A DNA stretch of 64,000 bases from Coccinella septempunctata. Lineage: Eukaryota > Arthropoda > Insecta > Coleoptera > Coccinellidae. The position numbers were made by a program, and so were the translations under genes. Shown here one piece after another: positions 25,506 through 37,831 of the stretch. The DNA is taken from contig NC_058197.1 in NCBI RefSeq assembly GCF_907165205.1, positions 19,739,766 through 19,803,765 on the forward strand, given 5' to 3'. Position 1 is the first letter of the stretch. Every line of letters starts with the position of its first letter. The notes below the pieces were generated by a model. That model saw only the letters and a program-made list of their open reading frames with translations. It had not been told where the DNA came from and did not search any database.

Positions 25506-26574
25506 TCAGTTGAGTGACGTTTCCCATGATTTCCGGATGCTTTCTTCGTCTTGGTAGTATTCTTTGAGTTCCCTATATCTCTCGATGGTTTTCTCGTTCA
25601 ATTCTTGGAATGATGGAAGATCCCCACCGTAATCACACGGTAAGCACTTTTTCGGTATGTGATTCTTGGAGAACTCCTCCAGGTTTGTATTATTTGGATG
25701 GAGATGTAACTGGAAAAGACGGTGTTGATTCATTTGAACTTTATGAATGTAATACTCACCATTTTATACAATTCAGGTTTCATAAATGGCTTGATCATAA
25801 ACAAAATTTTATCCACGAGGTAAATAGTGTTAAGGACATGGATCTCTTTCATGTTTAAAGGCATTGCGTCTTGGAGATATTCAATTAATCTCTTCATCGA
25901 ACCCAATTTGAAACGAGTCAAATGCATCAATCCAGCCTGTAACAGAGTGGAAAATTCAAGTATAATCGAAGGATTTTCTGTGAAAACTCACCCCTCTAGC
26001 GTCCACCACAACTTTCAAACCAGTGGGGGGACTCTTTGTGTTCAAACTGATATCGACAAGCATAAAACATAATTTCGCTATCGGATCAAAGTGAAAGTGT
26101 TTGTAACTGGTGTCGTTGAGTCTGAACATATGAACTACTGAGTCATCATCTGTTCGTACTGGCATGGATGCATGATAGCTGGAAAAAAAAATTGTCCAGC
26201 TTTTTTTTGTAATCTTATCAGATTTTCTCCATGAAATGTTTCATGAACTGATTGGGATTTTTCTCTAGGCGTGAAACACCCTGTATATTGACTCACATGG
26301 TATTCGTTGCTATCTTCAATTCTTCTGAGTCGACGTCGCAATCGTTGAATACTTCAGGAGATTTTTTCTTACATAGGAAATAGTTCATCAGTGCTTTTTT
26401 GGTATTGTCAACGTCCCTTCTGCAAGCTATAACAAACGTTGCTATCATCTCGTCAGAGACAACCGGAAGACTAACTGTGAGCATCCACAGTCTTACTTCG
26501 GTCACCTCATCTTGGGAAACCTTCTTGTCTTTGATGACATCAGAAAGGGTGAAAGCGTATTTTGGTAGAGCCAT
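25506..26574 (-). CDS. CRAL-TRIO lipid-binding protein A
   Basis: Cytosolic carrier of the alpha-tocopherol-transfer / retinaldehyde-binding (CRAL-TRIO, SEC14-like) family. Minus-strand exons: 26574-26297, 26178-25992, 25936-25760, 25709-25506; 281 residues, phases 2/0/0. An N-terminal helical CRAL-TRIO_N segment includes EVRLWMLTVS. The lipid-binding core has KVVVDARG, then AGLMHLTRFKLGSMKRLIEY, EIHVLNT and a C-terminal LPCDYGGDLPS, the conserved DYGG element. Exons 2 and 3 (187 and 177 nt) are the same length as those of protein C, so the two are sister copies in the same orientation. The stop is 117 bases from the MBD2/3 stop and the two genes have facing poly(A) signals. The ligand is unknown. 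Confidence 0.9.
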
Positions 26575-29055
26575 CTGGATTGAAAATGCAATTAAAATAA
26601 TTTTTGAAAGAGAATGAAAAACTTACAGTTGCAGGAGAATTTTTCTAAATATCGATGCGGAAAAATTTAAAAATTCCTGAATGAAATGCGTCAGAGTTAG
26701 GTAAAAATCACTTTGCTTCTGAAACGTTCCAGTTCAATAATCATTTTATGAAAGTGTAAATTAATAATTCATAGGGTTACATGAGAACAATACATAAGAC
26801 CTCTAGTAAAAGTGAATGATATGAGGTGTATTTATCAATAAATTAACATGACTTGAACCGATTCTTCCAGTACTATTTCGACTGTTACTGTAATCTTTTA
26901 TCAGTTGACAATGTTTGATCTCTTTTATGACCTTTCGTCTATAGTAACTTCGACGATTATTTCTCTTATAACCGATTTTGAATGAGGACATTCTATAAAT
27001 TGAAAATCTCAACATTTTTATTAGTTTTCCCCCTTTCTTTTCATTCGTTGAATCGACGCAGCCTGTATATATGGAAACGGACGAAACTATCCAAGGAATC
27101 TAATTATCCACATTTGTAACTGCTTCAGTTAAGAATGCTCAAGCACCTTTCGATCTTTTATGTAATATTCGTATGTAAAGAGTTACACAATATATCCAAA
27201 CCACTTTCTTTGCTTCCTAATGATAATGTGACATACTTACCATTAGTTCTTTCTTTCGTTGAATAGAACACCGTCAGAAATCACACAGGGGGAGGAAAAT
27301 GAACAGTTTTTAATTGGCCCAACCCCCAAAAAATAAGGGGGCTAAACAAACCCCAAAAAACTTTTCATCGTGAAGATGCAGAATTTTTTGCGTCAATATA
27401 AATGTTACAAAAAAGTTCAGAAGTGATACAAAAATGTTGTGCCACTTATCGAAAGGGTTGTAGTTTTAAATTAAGGATTGCTGCCATCTCATTTCATCGA
27501 TTCATTATCGAAAAAATTTAAAATAATGTATCAGATCTTTTGTGTCCGACTTTGAACGTTACACGTTGGTTGAACAACAAGAGGTCATGTAGAAAGTGTT
27601 GCACAACTCTATAGCAAACATTAAAAGTATCTTCCTACATTCTGATGCATTTCCTCCTTGAGAAATGGCATTTCTGCTGACTGTATTTCATACAATAAGT
27701 GATAATTGATATTTTGTACCAATTAGAGTTTTCGAACTTGCATATATTTGTCAAACACCCTCTGTATATCCGCTGGCAAATTGCAGCAAACTTTTATGCG
27801 TTCGAACAAGTGTTATTAAATTTTACACCCAATTCCCGTGGTATGTGATGTGACGAAATATCTAATTTCGAGCGATCGTCGATATTTTATCGCACTTTTT
27901 TCCACTTGCAACAACATCAAACCAATAATTATTCCGACCTTGAGGTGCCAAGGAAATTGCCAAAACTCAGCCGCGGTTTCTCCATTTCCCAACCCGTACC
28001 TAAAAAAAAAATGATTGATCTATACTTTGTACACCTCTCTTATTGTTGATCTGAATACGTTAAATACCATTTTTTACGCTTATTTTCCGTGGAGAGAAAC
28101 GCGTCAATGATGATTTTCCCTGTTTACAACCTTGTTTTTGTCGCCGATGATTATACGGAATGAAAACCTTTCATCGACTGGAATTATTTTTCGTTTAATG
28201 GTGCTCCTGGAAATCGGTATTGAAAACATACGTGCGTAAGTGTATTCTACCTAGAAAAAATGATAATTAACGTGGGATGAACCGACACAACTTTCATACA
28301 CCTAATTAACTGAATTATCCCATTTGCAGATGGTTTTTTCAGTTCGGATCTGATGCAAAACAAGATGTACAGGGCGAAAATCCAACAAGAGGTTTCCGAA
28401 ACAACTTAAATCTCTTAACACACGAAAGAAAATGGAAAATTCCGCCAACTACCCCTTTAAAAACAGTTTTTCTTCGAGCCACATATGATGTGCTGTAGCA
28501 CATTGTCGCCAAAAACGACTAGAAGACAGAGAGTGTGGCTGTGAGAGTATTGGACTGGCCTACTTGTTTCCCAGACCTATTTCCCGCAGAATTTCATTGA
28601 TTACGGTGGAAAGAACAGAGGAAAATCATTGACATGAAATCTTGATACAAAAAAACGGATATTTCGTCTTTAAAGTTGAGATAAAATTGTACATTTCTGA
28701 GATTTCGTGAGGTTTTTATCGAATTTCGGCCATACTGTAACACCAAACCTAATTTTCCCCATGAATACCGGGTGATTCCATACGAATTCGTTGCGTGGTG
28801 TCTATAAACGCTGACGACGAAGCGCATAACATCAATTTCGTCAATTTTTCCGAGGAATACCCCCACAACCCGAGCCCCCTACTGCTCCTACTTTCCATTT
28901 CGACAGAATCATATTGGCAAAGAACCACGCCACCATCATGGACAGTATCTGAGAGATTGCTAGTCGTCAAACTGTACCAGTTTGCGCGTTGAAAATTCGC
29001 GTGAGCAAATAAATAAATAATTTCGCGAGGTGAAGTGAATCTCTGGAAGGGCAAG
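26575..29055. other. Intergenic, CRAL-TRIO A to B
   Basis: About 2.5 kb between two divergent CRAL-TRIO genes. No host gene recognised; contains a decayed transposase fragment at 28515-28600 described separately. Confidence 0.5.
28515..28600 (+). mobile_element. Decayed Tc1/mariner-like transposase fragment
   Basis: One frame reads VRVLDWPTCFPDLFPAEFH, which resembles the conserved 'LDWPxxSPDLNPIEH' block of Tc1-like DDE transposases. It is flanked by stops and nothing else of the element is clear. It is a short relic, if real. Confidence 0.4.
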
Positions 29056-32000
29056 ATGCCGGTACAGGTCACAACCTCCAAGATGCACCCCTTCATCGAC
29101 GGCCTCAAGAAGCTGCCCGATAGGAAGAAGGAGCTGCAGAGGGTTAGGGCATGGTGAGTGCAAATTTTGGATAATTAGGGTTGAAAAATTGCATTCAGAA
29201 GTTCCAAGAGATCTACGTGAATCGTTGTGGATTTTTTATGGATTCGAAGTTGGAATTTAGAGAATCTTTGGGCCGAGTCAGGTTGAGGTGTAGCGATAAC
29301 GTCAAAACTAGTTTATTTTCAAGGTTTTCACCTCTGAGACACACAAAAAATTCGACATTTGAAGCTGTGAGAACCAAATTCTGAATAACATTACTTGAAA
29401 ACTACCTGAACAAAACTCTGGCGTTATGCAAAGATTAATTAACGATAGTTGTACGTTCCAGACTGATACAGTGAGATTATATGACCCCTCAATTTATTTT
29501 ATGCCTCAAAATTGTTTATGACTGTCCTGGAAGGTCAAAATTTCGGAATTAACCTAAACTTTCAGAACTCCACAATCGAAACTAACAAAAGAAGGAATCA
29601 ACGTGCTAAATCCCCCATTTGAACTGTTTATTTTGCCCCCTTATCTTCATTTTTCAGGCTTCTGACCCAACCCCATCTCCCGGACATCTCAGACGAGTAC
29701 ATCTTCCTGTTCCTCCACTCCTGCTTCTACTCCGTGGACAGGACCAAGGTTTGCATCGAGAACTACTTCACCATCAGGAGTACCTCACCCTTACTTTTCG
29801 CCGGCAGGAACGTCTACGACCCCAAGCTACAAGCGATGCTGAGACTAGCGTAAGTAAACCCGAAGATGACCTAATCGTTCAGAAACGCGGGGATGATAAA
29901 CAGTGCTCACACTGATATTTTCTCCTCTTTATTCTCTACTTTTTTGTCTTCGGATCTGTTAGAAATCTAGAACGAAGCAATTGCTACAGGGTAAAAAATC
30001 AAACGTCACTTTCTTGCTAACCTTTTCTTCATCGTCTTCATTCAAGTGTTTCCAGCCAGTATTCTTAATTGTCAACTTTCCACTTTCGATCTCAATAAGA
30101 ATAATGCTTATAATAGATACTTTCCTATCGCTATCGTATACGATTTGTTCGATTGGATGAATTGAAAAATGTCGAATGTGAAGATGTACATATTTATGAC
30201 AGTACGGAAGTTAAGCATTAAGTTATGTTGTTCCAGGAGGATAATCTATAAATAATACTCGATGTGGCGAAATATTCTATATGAACAGAGGCGATTTCAC
30301 TCCAAGGTTCTTGAGTGAAGAAGATTGGAAGCATTTTACAGTTCGACGAACTACTATTGTTTTAGTTGTTCTATATTTTGGTTCTTTATCGTAAATGAAT
30401 TAAATCGAACGAGAAAAAAATAAAATAAAGGAAAAAACTAGCTTGTCGCCCTTGTTCAATTCATAAGCGTTCACCCATCCAGTCAATCGACACGTCCAAA
30501 GCTGCTTTTGGTTCTCTTTCAAAATTTAGGAGATTTATATAATTTTTGGAGCATTTCGAGTCCCCAGGAATCACAGACAATTGGTACAACTACCTCTATT
30601 GAAAGATAAGCTGAATCATGAAACTCCTTTATTCAAAACAATTCATTTCCCAGGCCCCAAGGGCTTCTTGGCATTCCTACATCTAGACGCGGGCTTCCTG
30701 CAACTGAACCTATTCTTGCACTCGTCAAAGTTGCACCTGTTGATGGCAGCCGCGCTGACCGGTTTCTTGTGCGGCGCGCCCCTCTTCAGATCCTCGCTGG
30801 TGATGGGACAACCCGGATCTTCCTCCTTGGGGCACTCCCAGGTGTGCCACTTGCGGGCAATCTCATCGGGCGCCCTCTCGTCGTAGTCCCAGTCCAGCGG
30901 CAAGGGGTACATGGCGTCCGCCTTCTCGTTGTAGTTCTTCTTCTTGGTCGGGCAAGATCTTCTGTCTTCCTCGCATCTGGACTTCCAGGACAGGGCCGTT
31001 TTATCGGTGGATTTCAGCCGGATCTGCTGGAAGTCCACGCCTGGAAAGAGGGGGATTCCCCAAGGGTCTGATTCTGGCCAACGGGAATTCTTCGATCTCG
31101 GAAATGAGGGGAAGGAGGAAGCAGATTCAGTTAGGAACTAGACAACATAGCAACCAAGAACGGTTCTCAAGAAGTTAGTAACTGGATAGAGAATCTTCTT
31201 CTATCCCCAAGGTTTCTATGTTGGTTCTTTCCAACTAACCTATACCTACTCACCTTTGATTTCCAAATTGTCCAGCTTGTTCGTAACGTCCATTGCCTTC
31301 TTCCTACCAACTTTATCTTTGGTTTTCCTCGCAATCAAACCAGAGTCGTGCGAAATCCTCCGATGTAACCTTCCACCAGCTCCTGCGTTCTTCTTCCAAG
31401 AGCTGGAAACAGGTCTGAGAGCTTTGGTGTCCAAGAGATTCAAATGAGGGACCTTCTGGGTTACTGGACGTGTCAGACCTGGCAAAACGGTCCCGTTCTT
31501 GGACGTCTTGGTGCTGTCGGAGTTATCTCCTGGTACCTCTTTTTCGTCATAGATGGAAGCGATGTCCTTGATATTCACCATGCTGTTATCGCTCTTCACC
31601 TCGTCTTTTTTGACTTCTTCTTGTTTTTCGAAGTCTATGAGGAGGTTGTTGGTGGTGAGGGCGTGGTAACGTTCACCCAAAGCTGCCGAAGAAGTCGTCT
31701 TGGGAAAGCCGTTAACCTCCAGCAGACTGGTGTTGAGGTTATCAGTGGATCCTACTTTTAACCTTGATTTCGACTGTTTTTTCACCCTCTTGTGCCTCTT
31801 CTTGGTCTGGCGTTGCGTTTCCGGCGAAACTGTGGTCGTATAACATTTCACCGTCTTATCCAACTTGCTGATTTTCTTCTGCCTCACCACTGGTTCCAAC
31901 CGTTGCTCTGATATTTCCTCGTAGTTTGAAGTGAGGTCTTTGGTTTCTTTCTCAGGTTCGCACATCAAGGTTTCAACTAAGCTACATCTGGATTCTTCCC

Positions 32001-34779
32001 CTTTCAACGATTCCTTCTCCAAATTTTCCAGAGTATTCAATGTTAACTTCTCCAGGATGGAATCGTAATTGTCCAACATACGTTTGATGGCTGAATCACA
32101 CCTAGTTTCCTTCGGTTCGACAATGGTTTGCTCCTCGGTAGGATGCAAGTTAGACGCGCTAAAGTTAACAGATAGGATCTTGCAAGGGTCGTCCAATTCT
32201 TGCGCTGTGCCATTGGCGAAGATCACGCTTCCCTTCATGTTCGGCTCAATGGGAATCTTGCTGAACCATCTGGATCTTCTTCGTCTCCTACACTTGGGTT
32301 TGTTGGCTACCTTCTTCCTAGCCTTTGTACCATCGTTTTCGGGTATCTTCAGTATATCGTTCAACTTCTTGGTCCTTTCAGATCTGCTCATAACTATCGA
32401 AGATGACAGGTTCGTCGCCTCTCTGTCGAGGTAATCGAACAGTAGATCTCTCTGGGTCAGGAAGACTTCGACGGATTCTTTATCCAGCGGTACTTCCGCG
32501 TCGAATTCTTCCAGAACCTTTCCTCTAATACGTTCACGCAAATTTTGAACCCCAAACGGTGACGTTTCTCCACTTGACGTGAGCTTGACACACGTCACCG
32601 ATCTCTTATCTCCTCCGGACCCCAGCTTCCGGCAGGCCAGTCGCAACAGATCTTCGTCTAGGAAACCGCTCGGTTTCATCAGTTTTTTCGACTTTAATTT
32701 GGATATCATGTCTCGTATAACGTTCTTCGTTTTTTGACGTTTGGTCTGTGGTTTGGCTGGGTTGCAAGGGTCTAGAGCGCAATCCCTTCCGGTGAAAATG
32801 GTCTTTTTCACCTTGGGACAAGTGTTTTTCTTCTGGCAGTCGTTGGTTTCTACCCCTCTGTTTACCTCTCGACATTCTCCACGTGTTTTGAGGTATTTGG
32901 TGAGAGCGTTCGGACAGGAGAATTTGGGTTTTGAGCACTGCTGAGACGTACTTGGCATGGAGTCTGGTGGAGGTGGGTTGTAAGTCACCATTTCCTCCTT
33001 TAACTTGGTACAGATCTCATCGGGGTTCATGGTGAAGTCTTTGGAAAGGGGAGGTATGTGAATGCATGAAGGCGTTTTGGCTTCGTACGTTTCAGCCACT
33101 TTTTCACCGCACTCGTTGGTTCTGATCTTGCATTTGATGGGGACGTTGCCTTTTTTCCTGGAGAAAAAGGAATACGTCCTCGATAAGCCATTTGTTCTCG
33201 AGCATTCGGTCTGGAGAAACCCAGGGATCCGTTTTTGGACCAGGGTGAGTTTGCTGACGTTTGACCCTACCACCAAGCTTCTTGTGATGACATTGATTCT
33301 CGGGAAATTTAACGATTGTACCTGAAACTATCATCATCATCATCATTGCTGTATCCCGTTGTCTCGAAGAACTGTTTACCAATAGTTTGAATTGATTGAA
33401 AGGAATTTTGTTCATGATGCGACAGGAATTTGGATGTGATGAGTGACTTGAGCCATAGAAATACCAAACGAGCATATGTCACTTTGAAATCACAGTCATT
33501 CCATAGATTTTCTTCATTTTTCCGGAACGTTTCGTCCAAACGCGTTTTATTCTTCCAGGCATCTGGCTAGACTGCCTAAATTGACACCGGAGGGCTACAG
33601 GGTGTTGATGTATTCCCTGAGAGACCCAGATCCCACCAAGATGGTCTTCAATGACGCCGTGAAGGGTTTCTGCATGTACAACGATTGTATAATCTCCGAA
33701 GATGGTCTTCAAGAAGGGTAAGTAATGTTTTATAGATTCACACCAAAGTCTTCGTACAGTTCATCAAACTTCTCTTGTCTTGGGGAAAACCAAAGGCTAC
33801 AGTTCGACGAAGAACCAAAGCGTAAAATCAAGTATGGATAATTAACGACCTGATCGTTATAAAAACTCCACTCTTTGCTTCCTTTTGATCTCGTTACACG
33901 GCAATCAAACATAGTCATTACACTAATGAGTCTAGATGCTAATTTCATCAAGTCAAGTGCAATTTTTTTCTCCTAGATACGTGATAATTTTCGATATGAA
34001 AGGAGTCTCCATAGGTCATTTGGCGAGAGTCAGCCTGCCGGCTCTACGAACCTTCATGATCTACATACAGGTGAGTGAACATAGGCGTAGCTAGGGTTAG
34101 GCGGTAGGTACAGAGTTGCGAAAGAACTATCGTCTATTTTTTGCAGGAAGCACATCCGGCGAGGCTGAAGAGTATACACGTCTTGAACACAGCATCTTGG
34201 GTGCATCACGTTATGCGGATTGTCCTACCGATGGTCAAATCTGAAATGCTGAGTCTTTTGAAGTTTCACAAAGGTGAGGATGCGTTTAGAACTCGTGTGT
34301 GTCCACCAAACATTTTTGGCTTTTTTTGCTTATCCTGGAAGCAGATACAATGAAACTTTCACATGGCTGCCTTGACTTCTTCACAGAAGTATTCCTTTGG
34401 ACTTTTTTCGTCGAAAACCTCCTCTAAGTTCAAGCTTCGATGAGTTGTTGTTCATTCTTGATAACCTCTATAAATCCTGGTGAAACTAGAAGCTTATCAT
34501 ATTTTGTTGGCCCTAGGAAACACCCCTGAGGGAATCCCCCTGGAACTACTACCGATGGACTACGGCGGCGAGGCCCCCACCATGCAAGACCTGGACGAAG
34601 AGGTCAAGGGAATGGTGGACAAATACGCCTTGTGGCTCAAGGAAACGGAGCTGTTCAAGACGGACGAGTCCAAGAGGATCAAGAAGACCTCTTGGTGGGG
34701 CTTCTTGACCGGCAGCAACTCCAAGAGTTCGGAGAACATGGACGAGAAGACGTTCCTCAAGAACTTACAGATAGATTGA
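29056..34779 (+). CDS. CRAL-TRIO lipid-binding protein B
   Basis: CRAL-TRIO family lipid carrier. Exons: 29056-29153, 29658-29849, 33559-33717, 33977-34070, 34147-34273, 34517-34779; 310 residues. The N-terminal CRAL-TRIO_N helices include LPDRKKELQRVRAW and DEYIFLFLHSCFYSV; the core includes GYRVLMYSLRD, YVIIFDMKG and HLARVSLPAL; the family landmark IHVLNTASW is in exon 5 and ELLPMDYGGEAPT in the last exon. Its exon structure differs from A and C (finer splitting of the core), so it is an older paralogue. Intron 2 is 3.7 kb and contains an opposite-strand gene. The C-terminus is Ser/Lys-rich (WWGFLTGSNSKSSENMDEK). Confidence 0.9.
30643..33276 (-). CDS. Unrecognised Cys/Lys-rich protein nested in CRAL-TRIO B intron 2
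   Basis: I do not recognise this family. One long open exon (about 33276-31254) joins in phase to a last exon 31040-30643. The open frame enters at its 5' side without an ATG; either translation starts at the first in-frame ATG, 33030 (724 residues), or a short upstream exon is spliced in, for example at the acceptor ttctccag near 33210. The protein is basic and Lys/Ser-rich with scattered cysteines. The last exon is the most structured part: PLPLDWDYDERAPDEIARKW, then HTWECPKEEDPGCP and Cys pairs (CNFDECKNRFSC, SRCRNAKKP). A poly(A) signal (AATAAA on the minus strand, 30633-30628) is 10 bases beyond the stop. This strongly supports a real gene on the strand opposite its host. Confidence 0.75.
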
Positions 34780-35084
34780 TTGAAGGGGGTGGAAAAAAAG
34801 CCATAAGTCTCATTTTGTACATAGTTGATCATCTTTGTTGCAGTCATTGTTAATATTAAGGAGAGTTCATAGGTCGATTGAATGGTGTATCTGTTTGATT
34901 ACTTTGTGGAATACGGTTTTTCTCATCTTTATGTGTTGAATATTTGTTAGTTTTTCCGAGTGTGATTAACAAATTTGAACAACTGATGTTTTATTATCTG
35001 TACATCTAACCTTAACATAATTACTATCACATATCTCAAAGTTTAACATCAACAACTAAGGTGAGACAATCCAGCTGGGAAAGT
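34780..35084. other. Convergent spacer, CRAL-TRIO B to C
   Basis: 3'UTRs of two convergent CRAL-TRIO genes; nothing else seen. Confidence 0.5.
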
Positions 35085-36289
35085 TCAAGAATTCGACGTA
35101 GGTTTATAATTTTTCCTCAAACTCTCCTCTATCACGTACCACTCGGATCTCCTCTTCATATTCTCTAAAGTGGCCTCGCTCATGGCTCTAACACTGGGCA
35201 ATTTTCCACCGTAATCGGCTGGAATACAATCAGCCTCCACGCAATTCTCGAAAAAAACGTCCATATCGATGTTAGACTGATGGAAATGCAGCTGGAACAA
35301 GAGTAATTGGTGAAGGAGTTCCCCAGGGGCCCCGTTTTGGGCCCATAATATTCAAAAAGATCCGTGAAGAAGGACCATTCGAGTTGTTCAGGTCCTTCTT
35401 GATGGACCCTGTAAGTTTGGCTGAAATTGATAGTAAACCTTTTGGTAAAGATCCTTCTTCATCAACGGTTTGAATATCGCTATCAATTTATCCACGAAAT
35501 AGGCGGAATTCAAGACATGTATAGCCCTGACTTGACAGGGTAACGCCTCCTGGAGTACGTGGAAAAGCAGCTTGAGTGGACCGATCCTGAGCTTGGTCAA
35601 GTGCATAATGCTAACCTAAAAATTGAAGATTTTGGTCGACCTCAACATTTTCTTGTTTTGTTTTCTTACTCCAGTCATGTCGAAAACCGCCACTAACCCG
35701 TCTGGTGGAGGATTAGCCATCAAGCCAAGCTCCAAGGTCATAAACAAGAGCTTTATGGAAGGTTCAAGGTTGAAGTTCCAGTGCGAGAAGTCGCTCAGCC
35801 TTTGGAATATCACCATATAATTGTCCTTCGTTCTTCTCGGTATAACTACGCTCTCACTTGATAATACAGAGAATTTTAAGTGAGGTTAAGGTGTGTAATG
35901 ACAACTGAGTGACGTATGAAGGAAAGAAGAAAGACCTCTACTCACACTATTTTTGCTTGCTCTAGCATCTCCTTGGAATTGATATTTCTGTTGTTGGTGA
36001 TGTTCTTACCGTGATACATGTAGTAATAGTAAGACTTAATTGTCGTTTTGGCGTATTCAACGTTGCTATCACAAGCTAAAAGGAAGAGAACGATCTGTTC
36101 GTCGGTCGCGTTTGGTAAACTGTTCGACACCAGCCACGTTTTTATCTCCTCGATGTCTTTTCTTTTACATTTTCCATCTTCGATTATATCGTCGGCCTTA
36201 AAGTCGAAAGTCAGATTCATCATACTTTCGAGAGTCAGATCCCCTTTGTCACGCCTGAAAATGCAACTTTGGAATTGATCGGAATCCAT
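35085..36289 (-). CDS. CRAL-TRIO lipid-binding protein C
   Basis: Third CRAL-TRIO protein. Minus-strand exons: 36289-35946, 35856-35670, 35615-35439, 35291-35085; 304 residues. For exon 2 I chose the acceptor before 35856 because it keeps phase, gives the same 187-nt length as in protein A and aligns IPRRTKDN with PVRTDDDS. The core has GLVAVFDMTG, VSIMHLTKLRIGPLK and AIHVLNSAYFVDK; the end has IPADYGGKLPS. The exon 3 donor (AAG|gtttac) is non-consensus but exon length (177 nt) matches A exactly. A and C are sister duplicates flanking B. The N-terminal Tyr run (SYYYYMYHGKN) is unusual. Ligand unknown. Confidence 0.87.
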
Positions 36290-37280
36290 GCCCAAAACTT
36301 TTTATCGAGAAATATCAGGATGAAGTTAAGAAGTTGATTGTCAATATTTAAATTATGGAAATACTTCTATGATCTGAAATCGTTTACCATCTAAAAACTA
36401 AAAAAACTGAATTCACCTTTTAATAAAAAATTGGATTAGATGAGGAGTCTTCAATGGCACTAAATTCAAACACCTACTGAATTTTATTCAATGAACCAGT
36501 ACCTCATGTATCATTTCGATATTTCGCAAATTCCGAATATCCTTGTAGGAACATATAGAACATAAGAAGTACTGAATTTTTATTGTTACGAGAAACGAAA
36601 ATTGCTTCGAATACAAAGCTCTAAATGTTAAGTGGCTTGTCGTGTATTCAATAAATTCGATTCGACATTGAAGATACAGCGTGCAACACCAATGTTAACA
36701 ATGCAGCGATTAGTATATCGGTCCAAGTTTTTTAAATTTTAAATATTTAAATCATAGTCTAATTTCTATGGTTCAATCTGTGCTATAGAAAAGCAAACGC
36801 ATATGAACTTCTCATTTGCTATCCATTTCTGACCTGTTCATGGAATCACAACGAAGCGATTCGATAAAAGTTTTTCAGAATTGCTTGATTAAGATTCGTG
36901 CATTTGGAATAGTAGTTTGCATGGAATATATTCTTTGATATATCACTTCTCTTATATAACTTTCGCTGTTTTTATGAACGAAGCATAGAACACATAGCAT
37001 AGAATTTTTCAGCCTCTGCCAACAATTCATTCTACCAAAAATTCATATTTCCTTCGAAAAATTTAATATTGTTGAACTAGTCTGCCCCTAGCTGTATCAT
37101 AATAGAACACGAAATGTAAATGGTAACAATAAAAGTTGTAGGCAACCCAACATACATAACTTAGAGAAGAAGAAGAAAATAATAACATTCTGTGGTGGTT
37201 CGTAATTGTAGGTTATGTAACATAACCCTAAATTTCTGGTACTTTTCTCGAAAAAAATCGTATAATTGGAATTTTTCAGA
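36290..37280. other. Intergenic, CRAL-TRIO C to mRpL34
   Basis: AT-rich spacer of about 1 kb between divergent genes; no coding sequence or clear motif seen. Confidence 0.5.
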
Positions 37281-37613
37281 ATGCAATGCTTAGCGAGAAT
37301 CACGTCAGGTTTCTTCAGATCACCCTCGTGAGTGTAAATAGTTTCATAACAAGGTTAGAGATGAATATAGGGGGCTATTTTTTCTTTGCCTTTCAGAGCA
37401 ACCACCAGTACTCTGATTTCTAACCCGATTTTGGAAAGAATTGGTGGAACGTTCGATTTATTCACGAGAAACATTGTGAGAAATCATTTTCCAAGACCGA
37501 ACGAAACGAGAAGAGTCCGGAGACACGGATTCAAAACCAGGATATCGACACCGACAGGTCGAAGAGTACTCATGAATAGAATACTCAAGGGAAGACATGT
37601 CATTAGTCATTAG
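37281..37613 (+). CDS. mRpL34: Mitochondrial large-subunit ribosomal protein L34
   Basis: Component bL34m of the mitochondrial 39S/54S ribosomal subunit. Two exons, 37281-37327 and 37397-37613, 87 residues. The C-terminal 40 residues carry the universal bL34 signature: RPNETRRVRRHGFKTRISTP, then GRRVLMNRILKGRH. The N-terminal half (MQCLARITSGFFRS, rich in Arg/Ser and lacking acids) is a typical mitochondrial targeting presequence. AATAAA at about 37643. It is convergent with the following protease gene, whose stop lies only about 220 bases away, so the 3'UTRs nearly meet or overlap. Confidence 0.95.
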
Positions 37614-37831
37614 AATGTTCGAATTCGATAGCAATAAGAAGGGTAATAAAACTATTTGACTTTGTAAAATTATGAAATAGTTTATTTCTACCATAAATTA
37701 TTTTGCAGTCCTTTCCTAAGGTCAAGAAATCTAAATATCTATCATATAAAATATCACAAATATATCTAGTGTCTCATGTATGAGATTCTTGTAGAATTTT
37801 ATGTTGAGGAATGAAAGAGATCAAAGAATCC

